Source: Phoronis australis (lineage: Eukaryota > Phoronida > Phoronidae). Taken from it: a DNA stretch of 64,000 bases. The stretch covers positions 252,952 through 316,951 of the forward strand of contig NMRA01000054.1 in NCBI GenBank assembly GCA_002633005.1, written 5' to 3'. Positions 1 through 9,491 of the stretch are shown here, one piece after another. The notes below the pieces were generated by a model that did no database searches, was not told where the DNA came from, and worked only from the letters and a program-made list of their open reading frames with translations. The stretch's first letter is position 1, and the number at the start of each line of letters is the position of its first letter. The translations under genes and the position numbers were made by a program.

Positions 1-598
1 TTAAAAACGCGCCTGCCTGAAATGTCTAGAAATTCAAGTTAGGAAACGTTGTCAATTCCGAGGTGTGAAGAATACAAAGTCTGGACAGAGTCGTACGAAA
101 GAATGTATTGAATGCCTCATTTTTGTCGGAAGCTAAACCTTTCTCATCCAGAACACCTTCTTGTGAAACTGGGAGTTAGTTTAATTGCACTCTTTCCACA
201 TCGCCCGTTTTGAAAATCAGAGTTTCCTCTGGCCAACAATCCAATATGTTTTAAAGACTATTCGAAAAATTAAACGTTGTATATCTTCCTTTATTTTAAC
301 ACTGATTTGGTATTTAAAACTCTTAGTACACGTGTAAATTTCGAAATGGCGTTCTGTAGCGCTTAACACCCGCGAGACATATGCGGCGTGAAATTTTGCT
401 TTATGCAACGGAAATGGTCACTTGATGTTAAGCTTCCCCCACAGTTCATCATTCCAATCTCCCCAACCATGATTTTAGGTATTTAACTTCAACGTTATGT
501 TGTACTGTGATCAATATCTGTTGGACTCCAAGAGGAATACCGAGGTAATTTATCAAGAATCAAGAACGCCTAGGTTTACGACCAGAAAAACAAATAGG

Positions 599-607
599 TA
601 TATAAAA
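599..607 (+). promoter_or_regulatory. TATA box, candidate promoter of the neuropeptide gene
   Basis: A TATATAAAA string lies about 170 bases before the ATG at 777. Transcription would be expected to start near 630, giving a 5' leader of about 150 bases. This is inferred from motif and position only; such strings occur by chance in AT-rich DNA. Confidence 0.35.
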
Positions 608-776
608 TGAACTGGAAGATGACCAGACAGAAAACCGCCATTGCCGTGGACTTCGGTCCATCACACGCCCGCTGAAAAAATAATTATATCGTGTTTAAAG
701 TGCATTATTTAGAAGTGTGTTTGGTCTAATTTAATTCATCAATACGAATCGTTTTGTGCGAGGTAATTAAATTGTA

Positions 777-902
777 ATGACGAAGGAGTGTGATCTCTTC
801 GTTAATTGTAAAACTTCAAAAGCAGTTTTAACCAACATACTGATACTATTGTCTTTAGCATTGCCCCCAGTCTTCCTCGGTATTCGTAATGCCTCATACA
901 TT
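777..902 (+). CDS. Candidate first coding exon (signal peptide) of the orcokinin-type precursor
   Basis: The exon encodes 42 residues starting MTKECDLF, with a hydrophobic stretch at residues 17-35 (AVLTNILILLSLALPPVFL) that looks like a secretory signal. The 5' splice site ATT|GTAAGC at 902/903 is phase 0, and the neuropeptide exon at 8556 also opens in phase 0, so the two join in frame. A TATA-like box lies upstream at 599. The main exon has no signal peptide of its own, so an upstream exon is required by the biology of secreted peptides. The n-region of about 16 residues is long for a signal peptide, and the phase agreement has a one-in-three chance of being accidental. The link is inference; another exon in the 7.6-kb intron could be the true partner. 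Confidence 0.42.
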
Positions 903-1018
903 GTAAGCCTCGCTTTCATTGCTAACCTGCGATCAATTCTTGCATGGATATTTTGCGGGGTAAGGAGAGGATTAAGCGCTTGCTGCATTAGTGAAACAAG
1001 TTAGAAACATCGTACTTG

Positions 1019-1021
<3 letters not shown>

Positions 1022-1092
<71 letters not shown>
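1022..1092. repeat. (GA)n microsatellite, about 35 units
   Basis: This is an uninterrupted run of GA dinucleotides about 120 bases downstream of the candidate first-exon donor. It is likely to be length-polymorphic. No other function can be read from it. Confidence 0.97.
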
Positions 1093-1095
<3 letters not shown>

Positions 1096-2174
1096 TTGAT
1101 GGTTGGAATTCTGTTGCAGTCGTTGTCCTCCTACTAGTTTCCATTTAAGAAACGGTCAATATCGCGTTTTAAAAAATGATAAAATAATCCCTGTTTTAAT
1201 GATTTCAACCAATCCTCGTTCTATCACCTGCTAATGCATCATACGCGTCAATCTTGCAAGTTAAAGGCAGGAATCAACTAAAAACTCATACTCCATATGT
1301 CAGAGATTGGATATTCTGGTCCTTGGTGAGTGGTCTTTTCGCACAGTTGCCGTGTAATTCGCTAGAAGCGTAGGTCACGCTTGCCCATTTAGGCTTAGTA
1401 GACTTTGACAGGAGTTTTTAAATTTTCCTCCAAACTTTTGGGAGTTGTCGATTGTCACACAGCATTATTTTGATTCAGAGAACTGGATTGGAAAGTCGTT
1501 TGTAAAATCTACTAACAGGTCAAAACCAGGTTTAGTATCCTTTTAACTTTCAATATGATTTCACGATTTGCGAACGGTATATATTTAATGGTGCCCAGAT
1601 GACGCAAATCGATGTTGCATCATGAACTTTTACCACAAAGATGTGGCTCCACTGCTCTGGCGCGTCCCACAGGCACACTCGGCATGACGATAACTTTTCC
1701 CTGGACAACACTTGCAATCTCCCGTGCAGAGATTGAAGCATAGCATAGCATAAATATTCTCAATATACAAAATGTATGATCTTGCGCTCAAGTCGCAACT
1801 AACACTATTGGCCGCCACGTCACTGTTCACTAGCGGTGCCAAGTGTGATGCACGGTTTTACTTCCGCCCAACATGTCGTCTGCTTACTAAATGGAAAGTG
1901 ACATTAAGGAGTGTAGTACAATTCTTCGGACTTGGTGACATCTCTTCCGAGAATTTCGTTGTTGTGAATCTATTGCCTATACTCTGTGATGGAAGCTACA
2001 AGGTATCTCTGATTTTATCAACCAATCTCTTGCCACACTTAAGTTGGTACTAGTCACATACAAGGGTCCTGCAATTTGAAAACCACTTGGTTTTCTCCAC
2101 TGAATAACGGTCATCAAACTGGTTCTCAAAATCCGGGACCCCTGTAAGTGACTATTGCCCTTAAAGATGCATTT

Positions 2175-2556
2175 GCATGCTCCTGACTATGCTCATGTAT
2201 AGCAGGAACGAAACGGCAGTGTGATTTTAACACAATCTACGCTAAATAAAGTGCAGCTGTATTCATTGACAACTTTTAAATGTGAAAAATATGCAAATAA
2301 GTGACCTCTGCACTAATGACGTACCTCACAGGCTCACACAGCCTGCAATGCATCATGCAGTGTTCTCCAGCACCACGTCACCGGACACGGTTCATTGGCT
2401 TGCGGCAGATCATTTATAGCTCAAAACTCGTCCTTAAAAACATTTGACAATTTTCAACCTACTTCACATATTCACATCGTCGCTATGTGGTATTTTTCTA
2501 TTTAATTTGGCCAAGTAATCACAGATTTAAGCAATTAGCCTGCAAATTCCACTTTA
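2175..2556 (+). repeat. Dispersed repeat family R2, copy A
   Basis: A segment of about 380 bp begins near GCATGCTCCTGACTATGCT and ends near GCCTGCAAATTCCACTTTA. Two other diverged copies occur in this window, at 43951-44325 (same strand) and 32373-32750 (opposite strand). Shared blocks include GCAAATAAGTGACCT, CACTAATGACGTACCT, GGACACGGTTCA and CAATTTTCAACCTACTTC. I see no terminal inverted repeats, tRNA boxes or poly-A tail, so the class is unknown. Confidence 0.8.
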
Positions 2557-2941
2557 AGCTTACCGTCCTCAGGATTTTTAGCCATCATCAACGCTTCATT
2601 TTTATGGGCTGAACTTAAAAAGTCTGACGAGATACAAGGAAATGACGGCAGCTTTCATTATACAGTGTTTTCCTTTCGCACTAATTTATTTGGATTGCGT
2701 TTCGTAATCACAAGGCCCTCGCAAGAAAAGGTAGTGTGATCGCGTTGATTGTGCTCAAGGGGGCTGTGACACAAAACAAATTGCCCTATAACACATCAAA
2801 AGTCTAATAGTTGGATACCTGCTTCTGGAGAGAGGGGGCAGTTTGGCCTTACGCATACTCAGATGGTTATCTGTGGTGTTACCTCTCAAAATATTAACAT
2901 GATGTAGATAAACTGTACTAATATGGGAAATTAAATGAGAT

Positions 2942-3190
2942 CATACGCGCACCCAGCCTAAAAAATGGGGGCTCGAATTTTTGAGAATGTGGGCCTTTTA
3001 AAAAATTCACAGAGCTATGAATGTGCATTTGCCGAATTGTGGTAGTTTCTGCCTTTTTATTAGACTTTCGTCGCGTTTTCTACATTTTTCGGAGTTTTGT
3101 TTTTCTGAGGTGGACCTCAAGTTTTGCAGACTTCGCTAATGGGGGTTCATTCGACCCCCCCCCCCCTACCTCACCCTGGATGCGCGTATG
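2942..3190. mobile_element. MITE-like element with GAGAT target duplication
   Basis: The 249-bp segment starts CATACGCGCACCCAG and ends CTGGATGCGCGTATG. These are inverted repeats of about 15 bp with few mismatches. It is flanked on both sides by GAGAT (2937-2941 and 3191-3195), a direct 5-bp target duplication. It carries a poly-C run near the right end and no coding sequence. It is a non-autonomous DNA transposon; the superfamily is not assigned. Confidence 0.75.
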
Positions 3191-3284
3191 GAGATAGGAT
3201 ATGAGATCAGATGAAATATCTTCTGTGGATTGGAGCTAGAACGTCGTAATTGCAGTCTTGTTACAATGTTTGGAGTTCTATCAT

Positions 3285-4180
3285 AGATTTTCTTCTTCTT
3301 CTCATTCGTCAAATAGTCAAATCTGTTTTGCCAATGAATGCTGCCGTCCTCTGCAGGTCATCTAGGCTGCCGTTGAGTTTCTTGTCAAGCGGGATTGGGT
3401 GAAAGCCACACTTCTTTCCTCTTTTCCTCATACAATGGGCATGTCTGGAGGATGTGTTTCGTGGTCTGGCTGTCCGTATCGCATGGACACAGCTCCGACA
3501 GGCCAATACGGAATTTGTTGAAAAGGTGACATTTGAGCCGATTGTGGCCAGTCCTCAACCTTAAAATTATGACCTACTCCCTTCTTGAGGTCTGATTGTA
3601 TAGTTCGGTTTTGTTGTACTTTGGGTGCAGGTGGTTCCAGTTTTCTTTCTGCCCAGCCTTGATGATGGTCTTGACTTCACTGTAGCTGGTCTCTCTTTCT
3701 GTCTGTTCTTTTTGTGCTCCTTAATTTGTAAGTGTGTCTGCCGTTTCATTTCCATGCACATTACAATGTGAGGGGATCCACTGCAGTGTCACGTTGTGAT
3801 TTCTACACAGGGAGATCAAGGCAGATGGCAGTTCATTTAGTTCAGGGTTTTTTTCCAGACTTCAGTGCTTGGAGGACAGATAGTGCATAGGTCAGGAAAA
3901 CAACCTGTTTGGATGTATGGGAGCTGTCCTTCAAATGATGTGCTGCCAATATCAATGCTTCTGCTTTAGCTCTATAGTTTGTCGAGTACACGCCTGTTGC
4001 CATACTCAATTGTTCCTCTCTTGCCTCTGGATATTGGATGTAGACACCAGCTCCTCCATTTATCATAGATTTAACTGTTGCAATATATGTTGCCAGGCAG
4101 TACCCAACAAGTTTAAAGGCGAGGCTTATGTCGCAAAAGTGATGTTTGAGACATCCACGTTCGTTGTTCAATAACAATTA
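3285..4180 (-). mobile_element. LINE 3' remnant with RNase H domain (degenerate)
   Basis: Read on the minus strand, the segment encodes the end of a non-LTR retrotransposon polyprotein. An RNase H-like part is visible: NGGAGVYI, then NYRAKAEALILAAHHL with the conserved Glu, VVFLTYALSVLQAL, and WIPSHCNVHGNETAD with the last catalytic Asp. It is followed by a C-terminal zinc-like segment (LRTGHNRLKCHL, then CPCDTDSQTTKHILQTCPLY). A Tyr stands where an Asp is expected in FLTYALS, and stops and frame changes separate the blocks, so it is dead. The RNase H suggests a Jockey/I-type lineage. The end near 3285 is GAA-rich. The 5' end is truncated. Confidence 0.8.
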
Positions 4181-7100
4181 GTGTAATGAATTTCCAACAC
4201 ACTCTTGACTAGTGCTGACTTAATCAATCTTGCTAACTGTTTCATTTGTTCACAGTTTATAGCGACCAAAAACTAGCCTTTCGTCGCAAAAATGATTTAG
4301 TCAAATTCAAGCACTTCCTTAAACGAAATATGTTGGATTTCTGAGCTCCGAAAGAAATGACACGGATCTAAAGTGCACGTTATAACCTTATCACGATGCG
4401 TCATTATTTCATTCGCCTCTCACAGTCTCGAGTACATAATATCTCTGCGTCATGTCCATCCTGCATCACGGAGCTCGGTCAATTTCCACAATAACAAATG
4501 TATGTATTACATAATACAAATAAATAAATTCTTGTTTCATATTTTTGCATTTTGTTTAATCTAAGACTTAGAGAGCTAGCATCTGGATTACGTCTAACAT
4601 CTGGGTATGCGTAAGGCAAAATAACATGAGATACCTTTGTATAGAAGTATACCTTTGTAAATAGCACCGATACCTTATAGAGTTATAACACACAGATCGC
4701 AAAGAGGTTAACTACACAAACCGAATATTTTCTTCATAAAGCTATTTGAAAAATCTTAAGTAGGTGTTGTTGATTACAACATAACGTTATTAACTAACTT
4801 ATAGATACTGATACTAGGATTAATGAACCTGAAGGATGGAAAAATGTATTCCAGGTGGACATGGTTCGATTTGAACAAATTAAGTTGTATTATAAATATA
4901 TTTCTTTGGCAAATAAAAGCAAAATCCGAGCTTAATACATCATGGCCTTTCTTATGATTTGATGTTTTTGTAATTCAGAATTATGTCATTCTTTTTTGGT
5001 AATAGAAGAATACCTCTGGTCTACAATCATGAAAACTGCCCTTGTTGTCCGTAATAACATAAAGATAAATTACTGTTTATGCCTAGCATTAAGAACATAA
5101 CTACTGTTTGTGCCTAGCACTGAGAACCAAGGTGGCAAGTGAAACTCGGCGATTTTCTTTGGAAGTACGCTCCTTTATCACGAGCTCGACAGAGGTTAGT
5201 GTCTTACAATTCCATTGAGGCAAAACCACACGGGACGGAATCAGTCGACTTCGTTACTTGCAGACGTTTAGAAGCATTTTTCATGTACAACAAAGTGTTG
5301 TCGCCCCCGCACCAACACTGAGACATGCATCAGAACATGTAGTTGTTGGTAACAACTTCACAAAACAACGAAGCATTAATCACTCATTCAATTACCAAAA
5401 GAACAACGTCTTGGATAAGTTCGAGTAAATATTGAGAGTCGTGTAAAGGTACTCAGGGGATTTTGAAATTAGGGCAAACTCTAATCAGTTTCTCTACTTT
5501 AGCATTTCCCAGTGCTGCGAATGTTCTTGAAAAGGTTAATGAGGGTCTAAAGCAATATTTTAAAATATTCATGTATGCAGCTCCCCAGTAGAGTACGAAA
5601 ACCTGGACAAAGTCGCTTCGACTTTCAGATTCATAGAACGTTTTGTAGCACAAACTAAATTCGACGAAACGTCTTTCCATAGATGTAATTCTTTTTGAAC
5701 ATAGCATTACACTGAACTTTTTTATATAAATATATTTTAATTTGAAAATCGAAACTCATTTGATGTTCCAAATAATCGACAGCAAACGAAGTAGTGTTTG
5801 GGAGAGAATTGTCTCTAAGTCTGTAAACGCATCATGCATTTGGATTACGAACGCGAAGCATTCGTTTTTAATTGCCGCGGATAGAGTTTTCGATCCAATC
5901 TCATGATCATTGCATTTTCTCTATGCCGTGGATCTTTATCGTTATCCCGCACAACAGTGCGCTCGCACTTACAGACATTCCTCACTTGCAAACACAGCTC
6001 ACGGATCTCGTGTAAACTCAGTTCAATCACTTACAAAGTCACCGAACTCGGGCTCACGAAACACGACATACGCACCCTAAAGGCAAAGATCTCGAACTCA
6101 CATCCACTAAAGAACACGGCTCACGGACCGCAAGCAAGGTCCGCGAACTCTTAGCTGCTCATCCAATTTTTCATGGCATGAATGAGTATTCGCGTGACTA
6201 GACTCTATTAGAAATAGAGTTTGGTGCAGATATGTAACATCTGGTTCATGATTGGTTAATCACCAATGAGATAAACTGGTTTATTCAAATCCGTTCAACA
6301 TAAAAACATGTACAGTTTAAAAGTTACGACAATCTATGGAGGTTTTCGGTTCCTCTCATCACTGAGCTTCCAAACTTCTAATTCACAGGACGGAAATTAA
6401 AATCCAAAGCGAGGGTCACTGCGATAAACAAAGCGGAGGTTGACGTTGCGTGAGTTAAGTGGCTGGTCTTTCGAGTCCATCCTGGATATTAAATCTTTAA
6501 AATGTGTCAATAATTAACTGCAGAGACGTAGAAAAATACAGTAGAGAACAAGCCAACGAATTAAAGAGTTGTCTGACATAATTTTTTTTCGGTAAACTAT
6601 ATTCGAAACATGAAAAGTAAATGTGACCAAATTGTGTCAATTGTGTTACGGATTAGGTGTATATTCTGAATGCAGGGTTACGTTTCTTCTTGTAAATTGT
6701 TGATAAGAAGGCTTTCTACACGAACCAGGTCATCTGCTCGTATTTTTGACGTGTTGAAGATATATTTGACAGTGGTGGCTCATCGCATTTTGCTGTCATG
6801 TGCAAGTCACATCTGGTTTAATTTGTTGATCAAGAATATTAACATCAAGCATAGCCTAGGCCCTGCACTGGGTTCTAACGGTTGATTTGTCATTAGCCTG
6901 CAAGAATGATTGACCTTATAAATTATTTTTTATCAAAATAAAAAACTGGCTGGTAATTGAAGCTAAAAATTATTTGACCATTTGGTTTTAATAATTCTTA
7001 CATCTATTTCGTGTGTTAGGTTTCAAATATCAATCTGGACCAAATTGAATGTTAAAATTAAAACACCTAATTCGTTCGTTCAAAGCATAACATGAAAAAA

Positions 7101-7298
7101 TAACCCATCTCGTTTTAGAGCTTAATTTCAATTAACTGGGCAGAACAAGCATAATTATCGTGTTCCTTCAGGGCCTCGTTCATCCGAGGGGAAAGGTGCT
7201 TGTGCCTCCTGAGAGGGCAGGAAATGAGGAGGAAATTTTGCCTCCCGATCACCATCAATAGCAACCCCGCCCTGTTGCAAGCTCTCATACATGGGAGG

Positions 7299-7440
7299 CG
7301 CACCATAGGGGGCTGGGGGGCTATAGCCTCCACTTTTTTCAGTGCTACGCCTCATATGGTCTATAGTCGGTGCACCACAGGGGCTGAGGTGGCTTTAGTC
7401 CCCCCCCCCCCACTTTTTTCTGTGTTGCGCCGCCCATGGC
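7299..7440. repeat. Imperfect tandem duplication, unit of about 72 bp
   Basis: Two successive units share GCACCA-AGGGG, a C-rich run, CACTTTTTTC and a TG-GCC end. The first covers about 7299-7368 and the second about 7370-7440. The second contains a long poly-C run. Reading frames across this block are low-complexity by-products. Confidence 0.6.
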
Positions 7441-8555
7441 ATAGGCTCTGTCTCAAGTAGCATTTTGTGCCCTTTAAATTGTCATCTGTGTCGTCACAAG
7501 TGATTTGAACTTCGAGGGGAAATTTTCAACCATTTTAGGGGAATTTTTAGGCCTCGTGAGGGGAATTTAGCGTGATTTTTCAATGTTTTTTGAGAGGGAA
7601 ATAGAGCCGATATTCGTCCCCAAAATCGAGGGATTGAAGGCAACCGTGTCATCATTCGGCAACGGTAACCTGAGTTTAGGGAGGCCAAACGCGATACAAA
7701 ATTCATGTTATAGAAATGTTACTACATACTTGTAAACAATATTTGAGTAAAGTTTCTTTATTTGCTCAAATGTTTTTGGTGACTATTTTTTTCCAAACCA
7801 GATTGCAGTTTAACTCCTCAATAGGAACCTCTGTTCTTTCACCTGAGTGGCATTTCTACATCTAAATGGAACATTCACTATGAATTTTCTACCTGAAGTT
7901 TCAAAAGCCTCAAATTCGATTTAAACGGTTCTTCACCAAACAACTTACACGCTCTTACACGAGTTGTTTTCCATGACATTTGATTTTTGTCAGTTTTTGG
8001 TGATCAAACTAACAACAGTACATCTATGTCTTACTATTTCGATTCTCGGGAGTTGGTACAATTCGACGAACCAGATTTTGTTTTTGATGTATGCTTAGCT
8101 GGTTAAAAAGGAAAATCGAATTAGGTCTTAAAATCGGTCGCAGAATATTCTTTACCGTGATAGGATTCCATTCCTGTTACTTACTCAAGTCACAAGCAAC
8201 TTGTACATTCACCATTTTCGAACTCGGAATTTTACGATTGACTAATCCCAATAAACTATGAACCATTTTTGAATGGCTGATGGTTCCATGTTCTTGCTGG
8301 CAACGGAGATAAAATCCTGTTACGGAAAGTAATATTATGAGACCAATGTTATGACATTAAATGATCGATATAATTCGATTTCGATTTCGTTTTTTAGCCA
8401 GTTAACCTGGAAGAAATGCAGCTTTAAGACAACAACGATCTTTTTAATTGCGAATAGCAGAACACGAAAATGCATGCTGCATAGCATAGTTAAGCTTTGA
8501 ACTGTTGGTTATTGAACATGAAGCAATTTTGCAATTATTTCTCTGCTTTTTGTAG

Positions 8556-9491
8556 GCTGAGCAGGGAAAATTAAACGAATTAGAGAAACTTACAGTCATG
8601 ACAAAAGTGTTGGAGCAGCTGAGTGATAATGAAAACGACAGCGACAGGAGGCGCCAGTTAGATGACCTCGGTGGGGGAAACATCCACTTGCGTCAGTTGG
8701 ACGACCTCGGTGCAGGAAATATTCACGGACGTCAATTGGATAGTTTGGGCGGTGGCAATATTCACGGGCGCCGTCAGTTGGACGACCTCGGTGGAGGAAA
8801 TATTCACGGACGTCAATTGGATAGTTTGGGCGGTGGCAACATTCACGGGCGCCGTCAGTTGGACGACCTCGGTGGAGGAAATATTCACGGACGTCAATTG
8901 GATAGTTTGGGCGGTGGCAACATTCACGGGCGACGTCAATTGGATAGTTTGGGCGGTGGCAACATTCACGGGCGACGTCAATTGGATAGTTTGGGCGGTG
9001 GCAACATTCACGGGCGCCGTCAGTTGGACAACCTTGGTGCAGGAATCATACACGGACGTGAGCTGGATGAGGCAGACGGACAGAGACAGCAACTGGATGG
9101 AGATGAGAACGATAGGTATTTGGACGACTTTCAAAAGCGACCATTCGACAGAATAGGCCATGGATTCGATAGTTTCGGGAAACGCCCTTTCGATAGGATA
9201 GGTCATGGATTCGATAGTTTTGGGAAACGCCCTTTCGACAGAATAGGCCATGGATTTGGCAGCTTAGCGAAACGCCCTTTCGATAGGATAGGTCATGGAT
9301 TTGACAGTTTCGGAAAACGCCCCTTCGACAGAATAGGCCATGGATTCGACAGCTTCGGAAAACGTCCTTTTGACAGGATAGGCCATGGATTTGACAGTTT
9401 CGGAAAACGCCCCTTCGACAGAATAGGCCATGGATTTGACAGTTTTGGCAAGCGGGCTGTTGAGAGCGGTGTATCCGGAGAAAGGAAATAG
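8556..9491 (+). CDS. Orcokinin-type neuropeptide precursor, main exon (A-type and B-type peptides)
   Basis: This is the secreted prohormone exon; it is cut by prohormone convertases into many short neuropeptides. The acceptor TTTTTGTAG precedes GCT at 8556, the frame stays open to TAG at 9489-9491, and the exon gives 311 residues. The order is: an acidic spacer (AEQGKLNELEKL...), ten B-type copies around QLDSLGGGNIH (8655-9059), a 27-residue acidic linker, seven A-type copies around PFDRIGHGFDSF (9141-9455), and a short tail AVESGVSGERK. Copies are separated by R, RR or KR; most have a Gly just before the basic site, the signal for C-terminal amidation, and each B-type peptide starts with Gln, which can become pyroglutamate. 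Known arthropod orcokinins A (NFDEIDRSGFGF) and B (LDSLGGG-type) share these cores. The signal peptide must come from an upstream exon, possibly 777-902. The family call is from motif recognition. The receptor and the tissue are unknown. Confidence 0.9.
   Translation, partial: AEQGKLNELEKLTVMTKVLEQLSDNENDSDRRRQLDDLGGGNIHLRQLDDLGAGNIHGRQLDSLGGGNIHGRRQLDDLGGGNIHGRQLDSLGGGNIHGRRQLDDLGGGNIHGRQLDSLGGGNIHGRRQLDSLGGGNIHGRRQLDSLGGGNIHGRRQLDNLGAGIIHGRELDEADGQRQQLDGDENDRYLDDFQKRPFDRIGHGFDSFGKRPFDRIGHGFDSFGKRPFDRIGHGFGSLAKRPFDRIGHGFDSFGKRPFDRIGHGFDSFGKRPFDRIGHGFDSFGKRPFDRIGHGFDSFGKRAVESGVSGERK
8655..9059 (+). repeat. Ten B-type orcokinin-like peptide units (coding tandem array)
   Basis: Units are 39 or 42 bp, encoding QLD(D/S/N)LG(G/A)G(N/I)IH followed by LR, GR or GRR. 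Copy 1 ends HLR and lacks the amidation Gly. Copies 3-7 alternate QLDSL...GRR with QLDDL...GR, which is an 81-bp higher-order repeat. Copies 7-9 are three consecutive QLDSL units. Copy 10 (QLDNLGAGIIHGR) is the most diverged. All units are multiples of three, so other frames also stay open. Confidence 0.97.
9141..9455 (+). repeat. Seven A-type orcokinin-like peptide units (coding tandem array)
   Basis: There are seven units of 45 bp. Six encode PFDRIGHGFDSFGKR exactly. The third encodes PFDRIGHGFGSLAKR, which lacks the amidation Gly. Codons vary between units at silent sites (for example CCA/CCT/CCC for Pro and AGG/AGA for Arg), so protein identity is kept while the DNA drifts. Confidence 0.97.

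Larger units (their letters stand above)
903..8555 (+). other. Putative intron 1 of the neuropeptide gene
   Basis: This 7.65-kb stretch runs between the candidate donor at 903 and the acceptor ending TTTTTGTAG at 8555. It holds a GA microsatellite, a dispersed repeat copy, a MITE, a LINE tail and a short tandem duplication, all listed separately. No further exon was recognised. A Cys-rich minus-strand reading frame at 1630-1842 (LCFNLCTGDCKCCPG and a following CAC) is noted but matches no family I can name. Confidence 0.4.

Noticed and set aside
7115-7460. Overlapping ORFs on both strands around 7.1-7.5 kb
   Set aside because: They come from a low-complexity G/C-rich tandem duplication and share no residues with a known family.
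8658-9251. Long antisense and alternative-frame ORFs across the neuropeptide arrays
   Set aside because: All repeat units are multiples of three bases, so a frame open in one unit is open in all. They are shadows of the real precursor.
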